NCBI GenBank assembly: GCA_964511065.1
Contig: CAZEEG010000112.1
Coordinates: forward strand, 1 to 17,932
Direction of reading: 5' to 3'
Length of the DNA stretch: 17,932 bases
Source: CALBRZ01 sp964511065
GTDB taxonomy: Bacteria; Planctomycetota; Planctomycetia; Pirellulales; S012-138
The position numbers and the translations under genes are program-made. Positions 7,896 to 16,061 of the stretch are shown piece by piece. Below the pieces are notes generated by a model, which was not told the origin of the DNA, did not search any database, and worked only from the letters and a program-made list of their open reading frames with translations. Within the stretch, counting starts at the first letter, position 1. The number at the start of each line of letters is the position of its first letter.

Positions 7896-8114
7896 GGCGC
7901 GCAAATACCTCGCGAGGCGCGCAAAGCCGTGGCACGAATGTGGAACTTATTGATTAGGCCCGGCTATTACCGGACGAATAGCGGCTTGATGGGGTGGGCA
8001 GCATATGACGTCATACGTCGCCTTCATGCCATCACACGGCCGGTGGAACCGGCCCTACGTGCTCATAGCGCCTCGCAATGCCGTGGCACGTAAGGAGGCC
8101 AGTGGCTCATAGCG
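7896..8114. repeat. Short direct repeats in the convergent intergenic region
   Basis: The 283-bp gap between the convergent genes (7864-8146) holds no gene but several short direct repeats. GGCGCGCAAA occurs at 7896-7905 and 7916-7925. GCAAAGCCGTGGCACG (7921-7936) recurs with one mismatch at 8075-8090. GCTCATAGCG occurs at 8061-8070 and 8105-8114. They may be decayed duplicated sequence or binding sites; neither is shown. Confidence 0.4.
8038..8054. terminator. Weak hairpin between convergent genes
   Basis: A perfect 7-bp GC-rich stem (GGCCGGT at 8038-8044, ACCGGCC at 8048-8054) closes a 3-base loop. There is no T-run on either side. It lies between the ends of the plus-strand operon and the minus-strand DUF1501 gene, the only reason to consider it a terminator. 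Confidence 0.25.
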
Positions 8115-8146
8115 GCGCGATTGGGCACCGAACCCAACCTGTCGCC

Positions 8147-9664
8147 TTACGCCAGCAGCGGTTCGATCACCTTGCCGCCCTGGTCAGTGAGGCGGATGTC
8201 CAGCCCTGAGAACGGGTAGGTCAGCTTGTGGTGATCGAAGCCGAACAGGTGCAGGATCGTGGCGTGGAAGTCGTTCATGTGAACGGGGTTCTCTACCGGG
8301 TGCCAACCGATTTCGTCGGTGGCTCCGTACACCTGTCCGCCGCGAATCCCGCCGCCGGCCATCCACACGCTGAAGGCGAAGGGATGATGGTCGCGGCCGG
8401 TGCCAACTTCGCGTTTGCCGTTGCGGTTTTCGCCCAGCGGGGTGCGTCCGAACTCGCCCGCCCACACCACCAGTGTGGAATCGAGCAGGCCGCGCTGCTT
8501 GAGATCGGCCAGCAGGGCCGCAACCGGCTGATCGGCCATCGTGCAGTTGTAGTGCAGTTCTTTATCGAGATTGCTGTGGTGGTCCCACGAGGCGTGGATC
8601 AGGCTTACGAATCGCACGCCGCGTTCCACCAGCCGCCGCGCCAACAGACAGTTGAGCGCGTAACGCGAGAACGGCTTGCCCACGCCGCCGCGGCCACCGC
8701 CGCCGGGCGGTTCCGGCCGATCGACCCCGTAGGCATCGAGCGTGGCTTGCGTTTCGCCGCTCAGGTCGATCAGTTCGGGCGCTGCTGCCTGCATCCGGAA
8801 CGCCAGTTCGTAGGCCGCGATCCGGCTGGCAATTTCCGGGTCGCCCAGGTGGCCGAAGCGGGTGTGGTTCAACTCGGCCAGCGCGTCGAGGCTCTTGCGC
8901 TGCAGTTCGCGCGAAAGGCCGGCTGGGTTCTGCAGGTTCAATAGTGGGTCGCCCTGGTTGCGGAACAGCACGCCCTGGTAGGTGCTGGGCAGAAAACCAC
9001 TCGACCAGTTGGAGGCCCCGCCCGAGGAACCTCGCCCGGCGGTCAACACCACGTAGCCGGGCAGATTTTCCGATTCGCTTCCCAGCCCATATACCAGCCA
9101 GGAACCCAGCGTGGGACGGCCGAACCGCGGCACGCCGCAGTTGAGCATCAGTTGGCCGGGATGGTGATTGAAGGCGTCGGTATGCAACGAGCGGATGAGC
9201 GCAATATCGTCCGCGTGTGTCGCCAGGTGCGGCAAAAAGTCGGAGAATTCCATCCCACACTGGCCATGCCGGGTGAAATTCCGCGATGACCCCATCAGCA
9301 GCGCCGTTTCTTTCTTGATGAATGCGAAACGGACATTCTGGGTCATCGAATCGGGCAGCGGTTCCCCGTGCAGTTCGTTGAGCTTGGGCTTGGGATCGAA
9401 CATATCCAACTGGCTGGGCGCCCCGGCCTGGAACAAAAAGATGCACGCCTTGGCCTTGGGGGCGAAATGCGGTTGCCGGACCGCCAGCGGATTGTAGTCG
9501 GCCAGGTTCAACTTGCCTTGGCCGTGGGAATCCGGCCGCGCGCGCTCAGCCCCTGCGCCATCGCGTGCCAGAAGCGACGCCAGCGCCAGACCGCCCAGCC
9601 CACTGGCCGAAGACGTCAGAAAGTGCCGGCGCGTTTGCAGCAGGTGCTGGTGCCGAGGGTCCAT
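8147..9664 (-). CDS. DUF1501 family Tat-exported protein
   Basis: The protein has 505 residues. A twin-arginine leader is clear: TRRHFL with R12 and R13, followed by a Gly/Ala/Leu-rich segment to about residue 33. The body matches DUF1501: KACIFLFQAGAPSQLDMFD after the leader, GSWLVYGLGSE in the middle, and near the end GEFGRTP, the HHPFAFSVWMAGGGIRGG stretch and HATILHLFGFDH. DUF1501 proteins share the alkaline phosphatase/sulfatase fold, but their reaction is not established. I chose ATG 9664 over the in-frame GTG 9673 because GGAG lies 8 bases before it and MDPRHQHLL is the usual opening of this family. It lies 127 bases after the PSCyt/PSD1 gene on the same strand. These two families very often occur as such a pair in planctomycetes and probably form one functional unit. 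Confidence 0.93.
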   Translation of the reverse strand: MDPRHQHLLQTRRHFLTSSASGLGGLALASLLARDGAGAERARPDSHGQGKLNLADYNPLAVRQPHFAPKAKACIFLFQAGAPSQLDMFDPKPKLNELHGEPLPDSMTQNVRFAFIKKETALLMGSSRNFTRHGQCGMEFSDFLPHLATHADDIALIRSLHTDAFNHHPGQLMLNCGVPRFGRPTLGSWLVYGLGSESENLPGYVVLTAGRGSSGGASNWSSGFLPSTYQGVLFRNQGDPLLNLQNPAGLSRELQRKSLDALAELNHTRFGHLGDPEIASRIAAYELAFRMQAAAPELIDLSGETQATLDAYGVDRPEPPGGGGRGGVGKPFSRYALNCLLARRLVERGVRFVSLIHASWDHHSNLDKELHYNCTMADQPVAALLADLKQRGLLDSTLVVWAGEFGRTPLGENRNGKREVGTGRDHHPFAFSVWMAGGGIRGGQVYGATDEIGWHPVENPVHMNDFHATILHLFGFDHHKLTYPFSGLDIRLTDQGGKVIEPLLA

Positions 9665-9791
9665 CGCCTTCACTCCGTGTGTTGGAACATGGCCAAGTAG
9701 CGCCGCCGCTGGGTGCGCCGCCTTGGGATGCAGTGGTCGATGTTTCCGTATGTTTTGGTGCTCGCGGATGCTTCCCTATCGCTGGCCGGGG

Positions 9792-12173
9792 CTACTCGCG
9801 GGTGATGAACTCATCCAAGTTGAGCAGCGTGCGGCACACAACCGTCCAGGCTGCCACTTGGGTGTCGTCCACGCCGCCGGGCTTGGGCAGCGATCCAGCC
9901 AACGCCTTGGCTTCCTCGGGATGCTGGCGGAGGTAGTCTTCCGCGCCGGTTTGAAGGCGTGCCACGACCTCGTGTTCATTGCCGCTTGGGGGCCGGCCCA
10001 ATGCCAGCAGGAATGCACGCTCGATACGCTCGCGGCGGGCGCTTTCATGCGGGACTTCGATCAACAGCCTGCGAGCGAAGGCCTGGGCGCACTCGACAAA
10101 CACCGGATCGTTTTGAAGCGTGAGTGCCGAGAGCGGCGTGTTGCCGCGTTCGCGGCGCGTGCAGACCTCGTTGCTGTCGGGCGCGTCGAAGTCCATGTAC
10201 ATGGGATAAGGAACCGTCCGCTGAAAGAACGTATACACCCCGCGCCGCAAACGGTCGGCCCCCTGGCTTACCGGCCACTTCACGCTGTTGGCATACCCGA
10301 GTGAGGCCACGTCGGCCGGTTGGGGTGGGCGGACGCTTTCGCCGCCGATCCGCGGTTCCAGCAGCCCGCTGGTCGCCAGGGCCAGGTCGCGGACGATCTC
10401 GGCTTCCACCCGCAAGCGGTTCTGCCGGGCCAGCAGCTTGTTGTACGGATCGCGTCGGGTCAGTTCGGGGCGATCAGCCGACTGCTGCCGGTACGTGGCC
10501 GAGGTAACGATCAAGCGGTGCAGTTGCTTGAGATCCCAACCGCTGGCCATGAACTCGCTGGCCAGCCAGTCCAGCAACTCCGGATGGCTGGGCTGCTCGC
10601 CTTGCGTGCCCAGGTCGTGGCTGCTGTCTACGAAACCTTGCCCAAAGTAACGTTGCCAGATGCGGTTGACGGTCACGCGCGCCGTGAGCGGGTTGTTACC
10701 ATCGACGAGCCAGCGGGCCAGGTCGAGGCGATTTGGTTGCCGGTCGTCCGGCACACTTAGCGGCGGCAACACGGCAGGCGTGTGCGGCTGAACCACCGGC
10801 CCTGGCTGAAGGAAATCGCCCCGGATCAAAACCCGGGTCACGCGCGGTGCCGACCGCTCGGCCAGCGTTTGCGCCTGCGGGATGGTATCCGCTTGACCCT
10901 TGTTCTTATCCTGATTGGCGTTGTTGGCTTCAGCCTGCCGGGCTACTGGATGCTGTTTCTCGCCCTCGGTGGAAAGCGGGGCGGGAATGTCCACTTCCTG
11001 CAGGTTGTTAAAGAAGGCATACAGGCCGTAGTATTCCCGCTGCGTGAACGGATCGTACTTGTGACTGTGGCACTGGGCGCAGCCGACGGTAAGCCCCAGC
11101 CAGACCGCGCCGGTAGTGTTGGTGCGGTCGATCGTCTGCTTGACGCGGTCCTCTTCGGGATCGATGCCGCCTTCGCGGTTGGTCAGCGTATTGCGGTGAA
11201 AACCCGTGGCGACCTTGTCTTCCACCGTGGACTCGGGCAGCAGGTCGCCGGCCAATTGCTTGATCGTGAACTGGTCGAAAGACATGTTCACGTTGAGCGC
11301 CTCGATCACCCACTGGCGATAGCGCCAAGCATGAGGCCGGCCGCGGTCCTTCTCGTAGCCATCGCTGTCGGCATATCGGGCCAGGTCGAGCCAGTGCCGG
11401 CCCCAGCGCTCGCCGTAATGGGGCGAAGCCAGCAGCCGATCGACCAGCCGCTCGTAGGCGCCGGGCCGCTGGTCGGCAACGAACGCCTGCACTTCCTCGG
11501 GCGTGGGCGGAAGCCCCAGCAGGTCGAGGTACACCCGGCGAATCTGCGTATGGCGGTCTGCCAGCGGTGAGGGCGCTATGCCCTCTTCCTCCAAGTGCGC
11601 CAGCACAAACCGATCGATCGGGTTGCAAACCCAATTGGTTTGCTTCACCTGGGGCGGCACCGGGTGGGTGATGGCTTGAAACGACCAATGATCGCTGCGG
11701 ATTGGTTCATCGCCCGCGGCACTGTCGGGCCATACTGCGCCTTGATCGATCCAACGCTTGAAGAGTGCTATTTCGTGGGCCGAAAGCGGTTCGTCGGGCG
11801 GCATCTGCAGGCCGTCGTCGTTTTGCCCCGTGATCAGCGCGATTAGCCGGCTCTTGCCGCTTTGCCCGGGAATGATGACCTCGCCCTGGTCGCCGCCGGC
11901 CATGGTGGCTCGCTTGCTGTGCAACCGCAGTCCGCCTTCTTGGGCGTCGGGCCCATGACAGGAAACGCAGTGCTTGGCCAGCAACGGCTGAATGTCGCGA
12001 ACGAAGTCGACTTGGCCGCCCTGGCTGGCCGCAGCGCCGGACTGGCTCGCGGCGGCTGGTTGCTCGGGCTTGGGAGCTTCGCCAGCCAAGAGCATCGCGG
12101 GCGAAGCCATGCCTAAGGCTGCCAATCCAATCGAGGTCAACGCCCAAAGCGCGCAGGGCACGTACCGTCGCAT
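9792..12173 (-). CDS. PSCyt1-PSCyt2-PSD1 (DUF1549/DUF1553) cytochrome-type protein
   Basis: The protein has 793 residues with a signal peptide (MRRYVPCALW to about MLLAGEA, residue 33), so it is exported. A c-type haem site follows, CVSCH at 69-73 with GPDAQEGGLRL after it, which is the PSCyt1 domain. MPPDEPL (124-130) could supply the axial Met. The PSCyt2/DUF1549 domain spans about 183-392 and contains LDLLGLPPTPEEV, HYGERWGRHWLDLARYADSD and a second CXXCH (CAQCH, 365-369, followed by SHKYDPF). A low-complexity linker (about 400-445) leads to RGDFLQPG. The PSD1/DUF1553 domain covers about 485-740 (NRIWQRYFGQG, LLDWLASEFM). There is no concanavalin/LamG insert, which some longer relatives carry. 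I chose ATG 12173, which has GGGAG upstream, rather than TTG 12230. It is the first gene of the pair with DUF1501. The biochemical role of this family is unknown; electron transfer linked to polymer breakdown has been suggested. Confidence 0.93.
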   Translation of the reverse strand: MRRYVPCALWALTSIGLAALGMASPAMLLAGEAPKPEQPAAASQSGAAASQGGQVDFVRDIQPLLAKHCVSCHGPDAQEGGLRLHSKRATMAGGDQGEVIIPGQSGKSRLIALITGQNDDGLQMPPDEPLSAHEIALFKRWIDQGAVWPDSAAGDEPIRSDHWSFQAITHPVPPQVKQTNWVCNPIDRFVLAHLEEEGIAPSPLADRHTQIRRVYLDLLGLPPTPEEVQAFVADQRPGAYERLVDRLLASPHYGERWGRHWLDLARYADSDGYEKDRGRPHAWRYRQWVIEALNVNMSFDQFTIKQLAGDLLPESTVEDKVATGFHRNTLTNREGGIDPEEDRVKQTIDRTNTTGAVWLGLTVGCAQCHSHKYDPFTQREYYGLYAFFNNLQEVDIPAPLSTEGEKQHPVARQAEANNANQDKNKGQADTIPQAQTLAERSAPRVTRVLIRGDFLQPGPVVQPHTPAVLPPLSVPDDRQPNRLDLARWLVDGNNPLTARVTVNRIWQRYFGQGFVDSSHDLGTQGEQPSHPELLDWLASEFMASGWDLKQLHRLIVTSATYRQQSADRPELTRRDPYNKLLARQNRLRVEAEIVRDLALATSGLLEPRIGGESVRPPQPADVASLGYANSVKWPVSQGADRLRRGVYTFFQRTVPYPMYMDFDAPDSNEVCTRRERGNTPLSALTLQNDPVFVECAQAFARRLLIEVPHESARRERIERAFLLALGRPPSGNEHEVVARLQTGAEDYLRQHPEEAKALAGSLPKPGGVDDTQVAAWTVVCRTLLNLDEFITRE

Positions 12174-12709
12174 GGCGGGCTCCCAGGGGGGACAGTGCGT
12201 GGCGGGAAATTGTCGGGCAGGATCGTGCAATGCACCCTTGTGAACTTAACCCAAGCTGGGGGGTGATGTCCACAAATTTGGGTGAGGCCCTGCGAGCTTC
12301 CGTGAATGTGGCGTTGCAAACATCTGATTTCCAAATGGTTTGCGATGCAAGCCTTGTGATGCGAGCGAGGGAAAGGAATCAGCGGCTGGCCGCTTTTAGA
12401 GACCATCCCGCCGCGCGAAGCAGTGTTCACCCGGCATCGTAGCCCGGCCAGCCCATGGGGCGTGGCGTATCTGATTTCGGCCTTCCTTCACGCATGTTCG
12501 CACGGGCGCTGGATAGCTGGGAGGCTCGGCAACTTGGGCCGTGGGGGAGAACTTCTGGCACAAGATGTGCATTGGTGATCGCGGTTGCAACTCGGTCTTG
12601 GAGAGGGCGCGCGATCCGCGCAACAGGGCTTCGGCTGCCGCAGCACGTTGCTCATCTCGTGTGGAGGTTGGCCGCCCAGGCCCCCCATTCAATCCCAAGG
12701 AGAAATGCG
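12174..12709. other. Divergent intergenic region (PSCyt pair / di-haem cytochrome)
   Basis: These 536 bases lie between two divergent starts and should carry both promoters. I see no coding evidence, although the cytochrome frame stays open back to 12455. The real start at 12710 has the ribosome-binding site and the signal peptide. A sigma-54-like site lies at 12556-12571, reading toward the cytochrome. Confidence 0.55.
12556..12571 (+). promoter_or_regulatory. Sigma-54-like -24/-12 promoter candidate
   Basis: TGGCACAAGATGTGCA fits the YTGGCACGrNNNTTGCW consensus at all but two positions. It keeps the invariant GG (12557-12558) and GC (12569-12570) exactly 10 bases apart. A transcript would start near 12582, leaving a leader of about 128 bases before the cytochrome gene. 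No enhancer-binding regulator is encoded in the window, and a single match of this kind can arise by chance. Confidence 0.3.
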
Positions 12710-14182
12710 ATGAGAAGCATGTTGCTCAAACGGCGATGGGCGGCATTGGCTGGGCTAGTGACGGGCCTTGCGGTTATTAACTTCACGCTGGCCCAACCCA
12801 AGGAGGGCCCCAGGCCCAGCGAAGATCCCAACAATCCCAGGGACGGGAAGATCGTCGCGAAACGCGGCGATTCCAGCTACATGCCCGTGCGCGTGACGGA
12901 AGATTTCCAGAAAATCTATGACGAAATGGTGGAACAAAAAGACGAGATCATGCAGCGGCAGCGCAAGTTGCTGGAGGAGCGGTACGACCTGAGCGATCGG
13001 CCGGCCAAAGACGGCACCAAGTTCTCCGACCGCGACAAGCCCATTCAAGGGGGCGTACGCGTCAAATTGCCCGAGGGTGTGGAAAGCTGGCAAGCACTGG
13101 CGGCCATGAGCCCTGACGAAATTCGCGAAAAAGATCTTTTCCCTAAGGGCTTTCTGCCGCTACCCCACGCGAATCATCCTGAAGGTGGGATGGTGTTCGC
13201 GGAAATGCACATCAAGGAGATCAAGAAGCAGGAGGGGCGCGACCTCACGCGGTTCGATCTCGACTTTGACCTGCCCGAGCATTTCCTGCCGGCCTTTCCG
13301 CCGCCGATGTATCTGACCACGCGGCCCGACCTGGGTGATGTTTCAAAGGGCGAACTGGTGACGAGCCAGAACTTCTTCCGGCTGTTCGACGGCATTCTCA
13401 CGCCCAAGCAACTGGATGGGTTGCGGTTGCTGGTCACGCCGTTCCCTCAACAGCAGTTCAACGCCACCAGCGACCGCCGCAGCAAGGACCCGAGCCTGGG
13501 GGTCACCTGCTTTGACTGCCATGCCAACGGCCATACTAACGCGGCATTTCACCTGGTAGGCGACATTCGGCCGCAGGAGTTCCGCCGCCGCATCGATACG
13601 CCCACCCTCCGGGGCGTCAATGTTCAGCGACTGTTTGGCAGCCAGCGGGCTCTCAAGACGGTGGAAGATTTCACCGAATTTGAGCAGCGCGGGGCCTATT
13701 TCGATGGCGACCCGGTGATCGGGCTCAAGAAAGGCATCAACATCCTGGAGCGAGGGCACCAGGTACACAACATGGCTGAGCTCCAGGAGATTCTGGATTT
13801 CCCGCCGGCTCCCAAGCTCGATATGTTCGGCAAGCTCTATCCGGATAAAGCCACCGAACAGGAACTGCGCGGCCAGGAGTTGTTCTTCGGCAAGGCACGC
13901 TGCGGGGAATGCCACACGGCACCCCATTACACCGATAACACCATGCACGATCTGCAGGTCACGCGGTTTTACAAGCCCCGCATGATTAACGGCCGGGTGG
14001 CCGATCGCGAAGGACCGATCAAAACCTTCCCCTTGCGCGGCATCAAGGATTCACCACCCTATCTGCACGATGGCCGATTGTTGACGCTGGAAGATACAGT
14101 CGAGTTCTTCAACCTGGTGGTGGGCGCCAAGCTCACCGAAGAGGAAAAAGCCGACGTGGTGGCTTTCCTGAAAACCCTGTAG
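12710..14182 (+). CDS. Exported di-haem cytochrome, cytochrome c peroxidase/MauG-like
   Basis: The protein has 490 residues from ATG 12710, which AAGGAG at 12698-12703 precedes by 6 bases. A signal peptide covers residues 1 to about 26 (LLKRRWAALAGLVTGLAVIN, then FTLAQ). A charged, probably coiled-coil stretch lies at about 63-100. Two c-type haem sites follow: CFDCH at 267-271 and CGECH at 398-402. The C-terminus is typical of di-haem peroxidases: FPLRGIKDSPPYLHDGRLLT, then DTVEFFN and EEKADVVAFLKTL. The N-terminal 260 residues before the first haem are longer than in classical bacterial cytochrome c peroxidases (about 320-350 residues in total) and lack a motif I recognise. The protein should act in the periplasm, in peroxide reduction or as an electron carrier. 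It is divergent from the PSCyt cytochrome gene. Oxidation of another substrate, as in MauG-type enzymes, is equally possible. Confidence 0.87.
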   Translation: MRSMLLKRRWAALAGLVTGLAVINFTLAQPKEGPRPSEDPNNPRDGKIVAKRGDSSYMPVRVTEDFQKIYDEMVEQKDEIMQRQRKLLEERYDLSDRPAKDGTKFSDRDKPIQGGVRVKLPEGVESWQALAAMSPDEIREKDLFPKGFLPLPHANHPEGGMVFAEMHIKEIKKQEGRDLTRFDLDFDLPEHFLPAFPPPMYLTTRPDLGDVSKGELVTSQNFFRLFDGILTPKQLDGLRLLVTPFPQQQFNATSDRRSKDPSLGVTCFDCHANGHTNAAFHLVGDIRPQEFRRRIDTPTLRGVNVQRLFGSQRALKTVEDFTEFEQRGAYFDGDPVIGLKKGINILERGHQVHNMAELQEILDFPPAPKLDMFGKLYPDKATEQELRGQELFFGKARCGECHTAPHYTDNTMHDLQVTRFYKPRMINGRVADREGPIKTFPLRGIKDSPPYLHDGRLLTLEDTVEFFNLVVGAKLTEEEKADVVAFLKTL

Positions 14183-14198
14183 ACCGACCGGCCAACCA

Positions 14199-14235
14199 TG
14201 GCGGTGGTGCGGTACGCAGGTACTCTCCACCGCCA
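14199..14235 (+). terminator. Hairpin terminator candidate after the di-haem cytochrome gene
   Basis: A perfect 9-bp stem (TGGCGGTGG 14199-14207, CCACCGCCA 14227-14235) closes a 19-base loop, 16 bases after the cytochrome stop. GTTTG follows, a weak T-tract. Position and stem support a terminator; the long loop lowers confidence. Confidence 0.45.
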
Positions 14236-14285
14236 GTTTGCCAGCGAGCGACCGTCAGCGTGTGTGCGTTATGACGATGGGCAAA

Positions 14286-14320
14286 CGCCGTAGCGCAGCA
14301 GATTGGGGTGCGCTACGGCG
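14286..14320 (-). terminator. Hairpin terminator candidate after the methyltransferase gene
   Basis: A perfect 12-bp stem (CGCCGTAGCGCA 14286-14297, TGCGCTACGGCG 14309-14320) closes an 11-base loop. It lies 15 bases after the methyltransferase stop. On the minus strand it is followed by TTTGCCC, a short T-tract. It probably ends the minus-strand transcript coming from 16061. Confidence 0.5.
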
Positions 14321-14335
14321 GCAGCCGCAACCGAG

Positions 14336-14995
14336 CTACGGTTTCTGTCCCACAACAACCATCACCGGCAACGACCAGATAGCGAGTTCCTGCTGGTGAA
14401 CGATCTGAAACCCGGCCGACTCCAGAAAGTAGGGCGAGTTGATCGGCTGGCAATCCACGATGTGTGGGAAGTGGCGGTGCATCCACTCGTAGACGTGCGT
14501 GAGCCAGCTACGGTGTTCCTCTTGATACATGGAAACCACGCCCAGCCGGCCGCCCGGTTTCAGCACGCGCTTCACTTCGCTCAGCACCGTGGGAATGTCT
14601 TCCAGCGGGAACAGTTCCAGCGTGAAGCTGGTAAAGGCCTTATCGAACTGGGCATCGCCGTAGGGCAGCTTGCGGGCATCGCCAACTTCCAGCTTCACAC
14701 GGTCGGCCACGCCGGCATCGCGCAGCCGTTTGAGGGCCACTTCGCGCATGCCAGGCGAGATGTCGATCCCCACCACTTCGCCCTGCTCGCCCACCATGTT
14801 GGCCAGGTCCAGGCAGGCATGGCCGGTGCCGTACCCGATCTCCAGCACGCGATCACCAGCCTTCACCTCTAAAACCTGCTCGCCCAATTCGCGGGCTTTA
14901 TGCTCGTTGCTGTCGGAGAGCAGGTCGTAGGCCTTGCTGATACGGTCGTAGAACGCCTGGGTGGGATTGATGGCCGAGGAGGCTTCCGTGTTCAT
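14336..14995 (-). CDS. Class I SAM-dependent methyltransferase (UbiE/COQ5-like)
   Basis: A 219-residue cytoplasmic protein without signal peptide. The Rossmann-type SAM site is clear: motif I VLEIGYGTGH (50-59), the ribose-binding acidic residue D78 in VVGIDISPGM, GDARKLPYGDAQFD (105-118), and the post-motif VLKPGGRLGVVS (144-155). The overall pattern is that of the UbiE/COQ5 or methyltransf_11 group, which methylates quinones, phospholipids or other small molecules. The substrate cannot be read from the sequence. The start ATG at 14995 has GGGATCC about 9 bases upstream. It lies 103 bases downstream of the isomerase-like gene on the same strand and may be co-transcribed, although one product is cytoplasmic and the other exported. 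Confidence 0.88.
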   Translation of the reverse strand: MNTEASSAINPTQAFYDRISKAYDLLSDSNEHKARELGEQVLEVKAGDRVLEIGYGTGHACLDLANMVGEQGEVVGIDISPGMREVALKRLRDAGVADRVKLEVGDARKLPYGDAQFDKAFTSFTLELFPLEDIPTVLSEVKRVLKPGGRLGVVSMYQEEHRSWLTHVYEWMHRHFPHIVDCQPINSPYFLESAGFQIVHQQELAIWSLPVMVVVGQKP

Positions 14996-15098
14996 GCTGT
15001 AGGATCCCGTGCGTGTGATGAGATGGTCCGCGGTTTACCCCCCGCGGTGCCGAACCGCATTGTAATGCTACATTCGCGAGCGCCCTAGGGTGGGCACG

Positions 15099-16061
15099 CT
15101 AGGCGAACGCCTCACGAAGCTGATCCATGTAGCGGGGGCATGCCTGGCGGGGTTCCTCCGCCTCCTCAAATTCCAACACGATGTAGCCGCGGTAACCGGC
15201 CCCCTTGAGGATTCGGGCAATCGTCGCAAAGTCGGTATCGACCTTTTGCCGATTGGCCAGGCTGATCTTGACCTTGATCTGCGCGTTGAGCGCGTATGGC
15301 GCCATCATCTCCATGCCCGCGTACGCTTCCTTGGCGCTGCTGGCTGCCTGGAAATTGCCCGAATCGAGGTTGATGCCAAACCAAGGGCTGCGGACGTCTT
15401 TCACCAGGCGAACCAGGTCTTCGATCTTGGTCGATATGCCGCCGTGGTTCTCCAGTGCGAGAAAGACACCATGCCGGGCCGCATGGGCACAGCATTCCTC
15501 GAAACCTTCCACGGCCAGGCGATAGGCTTCGTCGAAGCTCTGATCGCCATGGGGGCGGCCAGAGAACACGCGAATCACCGGCGCCCCCAGCACCTCGGCA
15601 TGTTCGATCCATTGCTTCACGTGGTTCAACTCCTGCTGCCGCTGCTCACCCGGCGGATGGCAGAAGTCGTTGCGAATGGCCGTGCCGGAGATGTCCAGCC
15701 CCAGCCGGAAGGCTGTGCCCTTCAAGTCGCACAGGTATTCGCGGTTGGGATTGGCCGGGAAGTAATACGAGGTCAGCTCCGTGCCTTCCAGGTTCATGGC
15801 TGCGCAATCGGCCATGAAATCGTGCAGCGTGATCCGCGTATCGTCCTTGGCCGTGAGCAGCCCCCGGTAACTGTATGCCGCCAGGCTGAACTTGAAGTAG
15901 GGCTTGCCGGTTCGGGCAACCGGATCAGCGGCCACCGCGGTGGTGCCGCGCGGGCTTGCAAAGGGGGCCAACGCCAACGCGGCCGAAGCCACCAGGGTCT
16001 GCTTCACAAAGTCGCGGCGGCTAGAACCAGGAGCAGCGGAGCGATCGGGCTGGGCATTCAT
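15099..16061 (-). CDS. Tat-exported sugar phosphate isomerase/epimerase-like TIM barrel
   Basis: The protein has 320 residues with a twin-arginine leader: SRRDFVKQ with R15 and R16, then an Ala/Leu-rich core to about residue 36. The rest resembles the xylose isomerase-like TIM barrel (AP endonuclease 2 family). FKFSLAAYSYRG opens strand 1, followed by GTELTSYYF, VIRVFSGRPHGD, FLALENHGG, FGINLDSGNF and IVLEFEE. By analogy with hydroxypyruvate isomerase and tagatose epimerase, the metal ligands would be E204, D233 and E297 or E299. The third position, often His, appears as Q261 in NAQIKVKI. I chose ATG 16061 because AGGAA lies 8 bases before it and it opens directly onto the Tat leader. A longer frame to 16388 adds no recognisable sequence. 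It probably acts on a sugar or sugar derivative in the periplasm; the substrate is unknown. It is divergent from the deacetylase-like gene. Confidence 0.88.
   Translation of the reverse strand: MNAQPDRSAAPGSSRRDFVKQTLVASAALALAPFASPRGTTAVAADPVARTGKPYFKFSLAAYSYRGLLTAKDDTRITLHDFMADCAAMNLEGTELTSYYFPANPNREYLCDLKGTAFRLGLDISGTAIRNDFCHPPGEQRQQELNHVKQWIEHAEVLGAPVIRVFSGRPHGDQSFDEAYRLAVEGFEECCAHAARHGVFLALENHGGISTKIEDLVRLVKDVRSPWFGINLDSGNFQAASSAKEAYAGMEMMAPYALNAQIKVKISLANRQKVDTDFATIARILKGAGYRGYIVLEFEEAEEPRQACPRYMDQLREAFA

Noticed and set aside
8004..8015. 12-bp perfect palindrome TATGACGTCATA
   Set aside because: Single copy in a gap between gene ends, away from any start codon; one such palindrome is not evidence of a site.
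12455..12709. N-terminal extension of the di-haem cytochrome back to 12455
   Set aside because: The added 85 residues are Arg-rich and protein-unlike, and would bury the ribosome-binding site and signal peptide found at 12698-12790.
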